Under the pieces are notes generated by a model. It had not been told where the DNA came from. It did no database searches and worked only from the letters and a program-made list of their open reading frames with translations. From positions 11,990,406-12,054,405 of the forward strand of contig JBBCBC010000027.1 in the NCBI GenBank assembly GCA_037126765.1: a stretch of 64,000 bases of DNA. Reading direction: 5' to 3'. Positions 57,800 through 64,000 of the stretch are shown here, in pieces. The stretch comes from Stenogyne calaminthoides. Its lineage: Eukaryota; Streptophyta; Magnoliopsida; Lamiales; Lamiaceae. A program made the translations under genes and the position numbers. Numbering within the stretch: the stretch's first letter is position 1; each line of letters begins with the position of its first letter.

Positions 57800-60340
57800 A
57801 AGAGTAATAAATCAACATTTAGAGAACAATAATACTACATTAATGTTTTTTTTTTTTAATTATTTTTGAATACCATTTTTATTGAAGGGTGGACTACCCA
57901 GTGCATACATAGATGTAGTATTCTCAATCATGTCATCTAATAGTTGCCATGGGAATTTTTCGATAGATGGATTTTTGGCGAATCAAAATTGGAATTTTTT
58001 GTTCAAAACCAAAATGTATTAAAAACTTTGAAACCGATCATCATTTTCCGGGCGATCTTATAAGTGATCTTGAAAGGATATGTTGGCTTTCCCTAAGTCT
58101 TTTCATATCAAACCTGTTTTTGAAAACCATGCCTCTTCGCCCCGATCACACCTTCACATCGTTCCCGATGATCATAATGTCATCTAGAATTTTAAGAATT
58201 AATTTATAGACATATTATTTATACACACAACTTTCAAATAATTTTGATTAAGACTTTATAACATGATCATAACATTGGTTCCAAGCTCGATGCTAAGTTG
58301 AGTCCGTAAATGGACCTCTTGAATTACAAACTAGGTGTTCTTCTTTGTTTCAATGAAACCTTGGGGTTGTTGATATAGATCTCTTCATCAAGACTTATTG
58401 ATTTTGACAAATTTGCTAGATTTCAAAAATACAGCAATCGATAAGAGAATACTGGAACTTAAGCATGGAAATTTCTGGTGAAAAAAGTTTAAACTCATCC
58501 CTTCTTTTTAGAAAGTATAACCTTTAAATAGTCTTGATTTAAAGGTTTCAACCTTGTCCCTGGTCCTTTTTTTTCCTCTTATATACCCATTTGCATCTAA
58601 TGGGTTCATTGGAAGTGGTTCGACTTCCCACACTCTATTATGAAACATAGATTTCATGGTTTGCCAAGAATCAGATCATTATCTTGGATTTATGTCCATG
58701 GTGAAATCTTTGTAGGGAATCAAGTCCGAGGACTCTCCTATTCTAATGAATTTTGGAAGTCTAACAACCCTCCCACTATGACATATCGATCGCTTGGTAT
58801 ATCATCTAAGAAAGAAAACCGAGGTTTTTAAGCTCATTTAAGGTAATCTCATGGTTTTCTTTGGTTCATATAGTCTTCTTCCAAAAATCTAAAGTGGAGC
58901 CGATGAACCTTTTGATCAAAAGGGACTATAGAACATATACCCTTTTGTTCCTCGGGGTATCCTACAAACAACCTTAATCCCGATCGAGGATCCAATTTCG
59001 GCTTCTTTGTCCAACACAAAATGGAACATCCCCAAATTCTCATGTGTCTCATACTAGGCTTGCATCCCGGTCCACAATTCTTTGGGAGATTTGGGGAACC
59101 GATTTAGATAGCACCAAGTTGAGAATGTAAGTCGTTGTTTCAAGGCATCCCCACAAAAATGGAAGATGATAATCATCATTGATCTAACCATTTCCAAAAG
59201 AGTTATGAAAATAATCAACCCCGTTTTGTTGAGGGGTTTAGAGTTTACAAACAGATAAGTATTTCAAAAACTCATCATTCATAATCCACGAAGATGACTT
59301 GATACGTTTTCCCTTATGAGTTTGATTTAAATTCTTAGAATTTTCAAAGGTCCGGATTCACTTCATAAAAAATGTAAACCGCATTTGCAAGTAATCATCA
59401 ATAAAATTACTCATAACCTTTTGTTTTTGGTTGACATTGGACCACATACAACGTATGAAGGATCTCTAACACTTCTTTGGCCCAATTCCCTTGGCTCCAA
59501 ATGCCCTCTTGGTCATATTACCCTCCAAACATGATTCGCAGAGTTGGAATCGGTTCATCTTGGAGAAAAGTGTCTCACCAACCTTTGGATCCTCTTTGGA
59601 TTTATATGACCCAATCTTAGACTAAGTGTCTTAAGTTCAATATGAATTTTTTCTTTTCAAAAATATTGATGTGTTATAGGATTATTTTTAATAACATTTA
59701 ATTTATATAGTTTTTTCCATCAATGTCAATATATATACACTCATCATTTCAAAAAATGATGTCATTCTTATTTGAAGAAATAATTGTTTTAATCAATTTT
59801 AGAAACCCCAAAAGTGAATTTTTTCTAAACTTGGGAACATAAAGATAATCTCAAAAAAACTTTATATTCAAAAGATAGCGACTTTATTAATTTAACTATT
59901 TAATGTAGTATTGCAATGTTTACGCTAATGAACAAATATTGAAGCAATTCGTTATGTTCAAATTGCAATAAACGTAGCATTGCAATGACTTCTCTTCCCA
60001 GTGTGTGATGAGGATCTTCCCAAGGTCCAGCCGGATCATTTTGAACCCGTGAAAAAAAAAAAGTGGGTCCAACCACCCAAAAAAAGTAAGTAAACTCTTT
60101 CAAAAACAGTGCGTGAGAATTACCTTTCGAAATTTGGGGTTAAAGCAGTCAAAACCTCCATAATACTTAAGCACTTCCTCTTTCGATTTTATGACACAAC
60201 AAGCAATCTTACCGTTCATGTGGGCAAATTTGAGTTTTATTGCTTATGGCCTTTGGTCCTCTTTCTTTATCTTATTATAGAAGATGAAGAAGGATCACTT
60301 GATCAAAAGTTTGGTGCCTTATCATCATTTTAAAAAGATA
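57800..60340 (-). pseudogene. Second Copia polyprotein remnants
   Basis: Short collinear matches to the first element remain: a YMDD-region counterpart near 58130-58200, GFEKG/ERGQ-like text near 58340, the IWGC...FVGYPEEQKG segment after integrase (59050-58900), GGEYLS/QQNG region traces near 59220-59300 and pre-integrase traces near 59570. Frames are broken every few dozen bases. Confidence 0.6.
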
Positions 60341-61369
60341 AAAAATTTTTTAAACAAATTTGATTGCGAGGCCAAAATGCTCAAAAAAATTTTTTAAAAT
60401 AAATTCATCCGAGTTTTTGATCATAATCCTGCGACTTAATCTCAAGTTTGTTGGGATGGGCCATCTATTTTGAGGACGTAATCCCTTACGGGTTTGCCCT
60501 CCATCATTTTTTGAATACATCTATCAAGAAGGTGGACGAGTCCCGTAGTTTTTGTCTACATTATGGTCATCGATTTTGTCATGTCAAAAATAACTACTTT
60601 AAATATTTAGGACAATTAAATTTTTTCGTTTCCAATCAATATAGTTTTAATATAGATGGTTTTAAATTTTATTAAATTTCTAACAATCTAATCGAAATAA
60701 AAATATATAATCACAATAATTTTATACATGTTTATATTTAAAATCTCAAAAAAAATATGAACGTGATCACCAACATTCAAAAAAGATTTTAAATAAGCCA
60801 CGTTGGGTGTAGATTATTTAAACACATTCAAGTAGTGTTAAAACAAGAATTAGACAAAACCTTTAATATCCAGTTAATATTGACCAATATAAAATTAGGA
60901 CTTCGGGAAGTATATGCATATCAATTTTATACCTAAGTAATAACCATGATTAAATTAGGGATTATTATTTTGCATTTCGAGCCTCGTTGGGAGGTCATCA
61001 TCGCCGCCACTAGTAATAACCCACAATCATCTCTTTTTGGAATTCATTAATGTCTATCTTTTTTGACCGTCGTCTGCTGGGGAATTTCTCCAAAAGAATT
61101 CACAAATAAATAAATCATGGAGGTCAAAATTAATTCAATTTTATTATCCATTAAAATTGTCAATTAATTGTTTAAACATACTTAGTAATTTTTGAAGGTG
61201 AGATTTTTCCATTTGGCAACCCTCATGCAAAACACATTTAAACAAATTAAAAAAATATAAGATCTAACAAATAAATCAAAAATTTGAAAAATAAACATAT
61301 TGGGCACAAATTTCCAATTGTCATGGTTGTTTTTGTAATTGATTGAATAAATCTTCGAATTTCTCCCAC

Positions 61370-61830
61370 TGTCGTTCAAAAAAATCGTAATTTGAGATCG
61401 ATGATTTTTTTCGGCGATTTTTTCTCTTGATTTTTTGTTCATGTAGTAATACTCGGTTAATACTCTTTTGTTCATGTGTAGTAACACATCAAGTTGTTCT
61501 TTAAATATGTAATTTTTGGATTGGGATTTCTTTCACGGCGCTTATCTTTGGTTTTGTTCATGTGGTACACATTATTCTTCATAGATAACTTTTTGTTCAT
61601 GTAGTAACACTTGTTTTTTAGTAATATGTAAAATAAATGTATACATGTCGCAATATTATGTGAATACTCATGTGTTACCATATGAACAACAATCCGTTAC
61701 CTTATGAATATTTATGTGTTCGTTATGTTTTAATCACATGTTACATAAGATATGAAGTTTTGAAGTTATTTCAATATAACAATAGTAAGTAAAATTTAAA
61801 AAAATTAGAGTGTAAGTGCGGGCTCGACGA
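61370..61830. repeat. Inverted copy of the GTGTTACTACATGAACAAA repeat
   Basis: This stretch lies where the first element has its GC-rich leader. It reads TTTTGTTCATGTAGTAACAC and GTTACATAAGATATGAAGTTTTGAAG, the reverse complement of sequence at 34490-35000. It ends near GTGCGGGCTCGACGATACA, next to the LTR. Confidence 0.65.
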
Positions 61831-61835
61831 TACAT

Positions 61836-63594
61836 TGTTGGGGAATGACACAAAAGATCTATTCGGGGTAAATATTTAAATACAAATTTAATTCTTTAAT
61901 TATTCTAGCATGAATTAACATATATTAATTCAAATAACTTGCAACAACATATCATGCATATAATAATCACGTAAAACCTACAACACATATTTGTTTAAAT
62001 ATATCCTTCGGGCAAAATGAATATATTGGTCCGGACTAAAAAAAAAATTACCTTAGCCCTTGCTCAACTATCCGGTGGAAGGACACTTGTCGAACAATTA
62101 ACAAAAGGACAAAATAAACTTTGTTGCACCACTTATTTGGATTTGCTAATTTTTCCAAAGACATGGAATCATACTTTGGGAATGAAACAATCATCCCTAT
62201 TTATAGGAGAGGAGTGGTCAAAATTTCTAGTAGAAAATCAATGTGGGGAAAAGACTTTTCTTGATCACCAAGAAATCTTGAATATATCTCCTATATTTTT
62301 TTTCCCATAATTAAAATATTCCACAAAAAATCCCACCTCCTCTAATTATGGATTTTTCAAAAAAATTAATGATGCAAGATTCCAAGATTTGGATCTTCTT
62401 GAATTTATGAGATATTCTTGTATTTCAAGAAATACATATCTTCCATAATATCTTTTCAAGAAAATCAAGAAAATCTTTCTTGCCCATTATCTTCAAATTT
62501 TCGAAAATTTACTATATAGATAAACAATGGGAGATTTCTTGAATTTAATGAGATAATCTTGTATTCCAAAAATACATATCTTCATTCCATAACAAAATTC
62601 AAAGAAAATCTTTCTCCCTACTATATCTATAATTTCAAATATTTAGGAAAAATTAAGCAACAATATTTATTTTATTTTTAATCACAGAGTTAATGGACTA
62701 TATGTTGGGCTACTTAGGGGCCTTTAGGAGAAATTAAGAACGACCTTGAACGGACCTTGAATATCTAATATTGAGCCACAATATAATTCAAGCCCATAAA
62801 TATTAATTAATCCCACTTCATAATTAATATTGTAACTATCCATCTTAATATATTACAGTCAATATGGCTCCGGTCATTATTTCCGTGTTTAAGATTATCT
62901 AGCCCATTAATTAATTCAAGCCACCAAATGGTTAATTAACATCTTTTTATCCTTGGTCGAGGAACGGTTCAACATTATTATAGGGAAACTAATTCCACTT
63001 GCAAGACTTGGTATGATAAAGCTTATGAACCTCTATAGCGGGCAAATTTATTTACGATTCTTCAGATAAATCTTAGCAATCACATGTGACTAATAATAAA
63101 AAGATAAAAAGTATTGAATCTCTTTGATTTTTTACCCATGATAAGTCAAAGCAATAGTTACCAATCCCACGTGATCCTATTTAAGGAACGAAGATTAAGA
63201 AACAACGAACCATCGAGGTCTAATTCTTCCTTGTTCGCTCAAGAATTTATCCTCCTCAGAGGGTCCTATTCAAATTGCATCATCATGCACTAGTGTAATC
63301 TCTTGGTCAAGACAAACCAATCTCGAGCTTTACACCTCAACCTTTCGCTATGGGTTGTTCATTTCCATCTAGGTCGTGAATGGCGACTTTTTTAGTTACA
63401 AATTAATTTAATCTTACGTGATCCGGTATCACTAAATTAACTATAATGTTTATTTAATTATTGAAAGTTATGTAGTAAATATATGTAACATTCAATCATA
63501 TTTAAAGCATAATGATAAACAATTTATTTCAAATAAATAAGTCCGAAAATTCAATTTTTATAAAAGTAAAAAGCATAAAAAGATAATCCCAACA
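61836..63594 (-). repeat. 5' LTR of the second Copia element
   Basis: Starts TGTTGGGGAATGA and ends AATCCCAACA. Closest in text to the solo LTR at 491-2340, for example sharing GGATCTTCTTGAATTTATGAGATATTCTTG-type text (phrases interrupted here). Several small blocks are replaced by AT-rich tracts. Confidence 0.85.
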
Positions 63595-64000
63595 TTATTT
63601 ATATTATAAAAAGTATATATATTTTATTTTTTTTTATATATGCAAAAGAAATTATAGTGTGAGCCACAATTCACTAGTCGGATCATCGAACCTTGATTCG
63701 TAAACAACGAACCCTTATTGTATAACTTAATTAAAATTCCTCAAAATTAATATGCTTAAGAAAGTTTTATTGATATTATAATTAGATATGTAAAAATAAT
63801 AGTAATGCCACTATTTTGTGACACTCATTCACTAGTCAGACCATCAAACCTTGAATATAATATCTTAAAATATCATAGACTCTAAATTCAAATTTCTCCA
63901 AATTAATGTGTTTATCTAAGTTTTGTTCACATTTCAATGAGATATTAAACAATTAATAGTGTTACTATCTTGAGAGTTCAGGTTCAATAGTCGGATAATC
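63595..64000. other. AT-rich edge sequence, no gene
   Basis: Contains AATTCACTAGTCGGATCATCGAACCTTGATTCG and two weaker repeats of it near 63825 and 63980 (text given only in part). Tracts of this stretch reappear inside the mosaic LTR at 55.9-57.0 kb. Confidence 0.5.

Larger units (their letters stand above)
55892..63594 (-). mobile_element. Second Copia element of the same family, scrambled
   Basis: The right side (61836-63594) is a recognisable LTR of the family. The left side (about 55892-57410) follows the LTR in order (GGGGTGAATATTTAAATAC, GGGGCCTTTAGGAGAATTAA, CATTATTATCCA, AAGTCAAAG), but with many blocks replaced. The interior keeps traces of RT, integrase and leader in minus orientation: about 58870-59050 has LRLFVGYPEEQKG, and 60960-61140 matches the leader at 48085-48240 (GCCTCGTTGGGAGGTCATC, GAATTTCTCCAAAAGA). 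No intact gene. Confidence 0.75.

Noticed and set aside
61182..61681. Short minus-strand ORFs rich in Asn and Lys
   Set aside because: They derive from the GTTACTACATGAAC dispersed repeat and AT-rich sequence.

Overview
The window is eukaryotic nuclear DNA from a flowering plant, most likely a eudicot. It is AT-rich, its genes carry GT-AG introns, and it holds plant-specific families: an Alfin-like PHD protein, a PMI1-RELATED protein, an ankyrin/PGG membrane protein and a vacuolar H+-pyrophosphatase fragment. It also holds Copia, L1-type LINE, hAT, Mutator-like, CACTA, SINE and MITE elements. The species cannot be named from the sequence alone; an asterid is possible.

Layout. (1) 1-4.0 kb: a broken retrotransposon gag-like fragment, a 1.85-kb solo Copia LTR, and a second LTR-like block whose U3 carries hairpin-forming tandem repeats and a TATA box. 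(2) 4.1-6.4 kb: an ankyrin-repeat/PGG pseudogene with a nonsense codon and a 692-bp hAT-type MITE inside an exon. (3) 7.4-9.2 kb: two nested foldback Mutator-like elements; the inner one carries a vacuolar H+-PPase exon fragment and is a Pack-MULE candidate. (4) 9.9-11.4 kb: a Copia RNase H remnant abutting a CACTA terminus. (5) 12.4-18.6 kb: the only clearly intact host gene, a five-exon Alfin-like PHD-finger gene of 249 codons whose introns hold several MITEs. (6) 21.7-25.6 kb, minus strand: a PMI1-RELATED1-like gene with correct splice sites but three in-frame stops and two frameshifts, read as a young pseudogene. (7) 27.4-31.8 kb: a complete hAT transposon bounded by a perfect 8-bp target duplication, with a decayed transposase and a separate intact small BED-finger ORF. 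(8) 31.8-36.5 kb: decayed repeats. (9) 36.5-39.8 kb: a 5'-truncated LINE. (10) 40.7-55.5 kb: a full-length L1-type LINE with a 17-bp target duplication, split inside ORF2 by an 8.9-kb Copia element that has its own 5-bp duplication. (11) 55.9-63.6 kb: a second Copia element of the same family, strongly scrambled.

The genes do not form a pathway. The window is one housekeeping chromatin-reader gene next to dying genes, embedded in layered transposons whose order of insertion can be read from target-site duplications. The best candidates for something new are the Pack-MULE with the V-PPase fragment, the hAT element with a second stand-alone BED-finger gene, and the mosaic sequence of the last 8 kb, which may be an assembly artefact.
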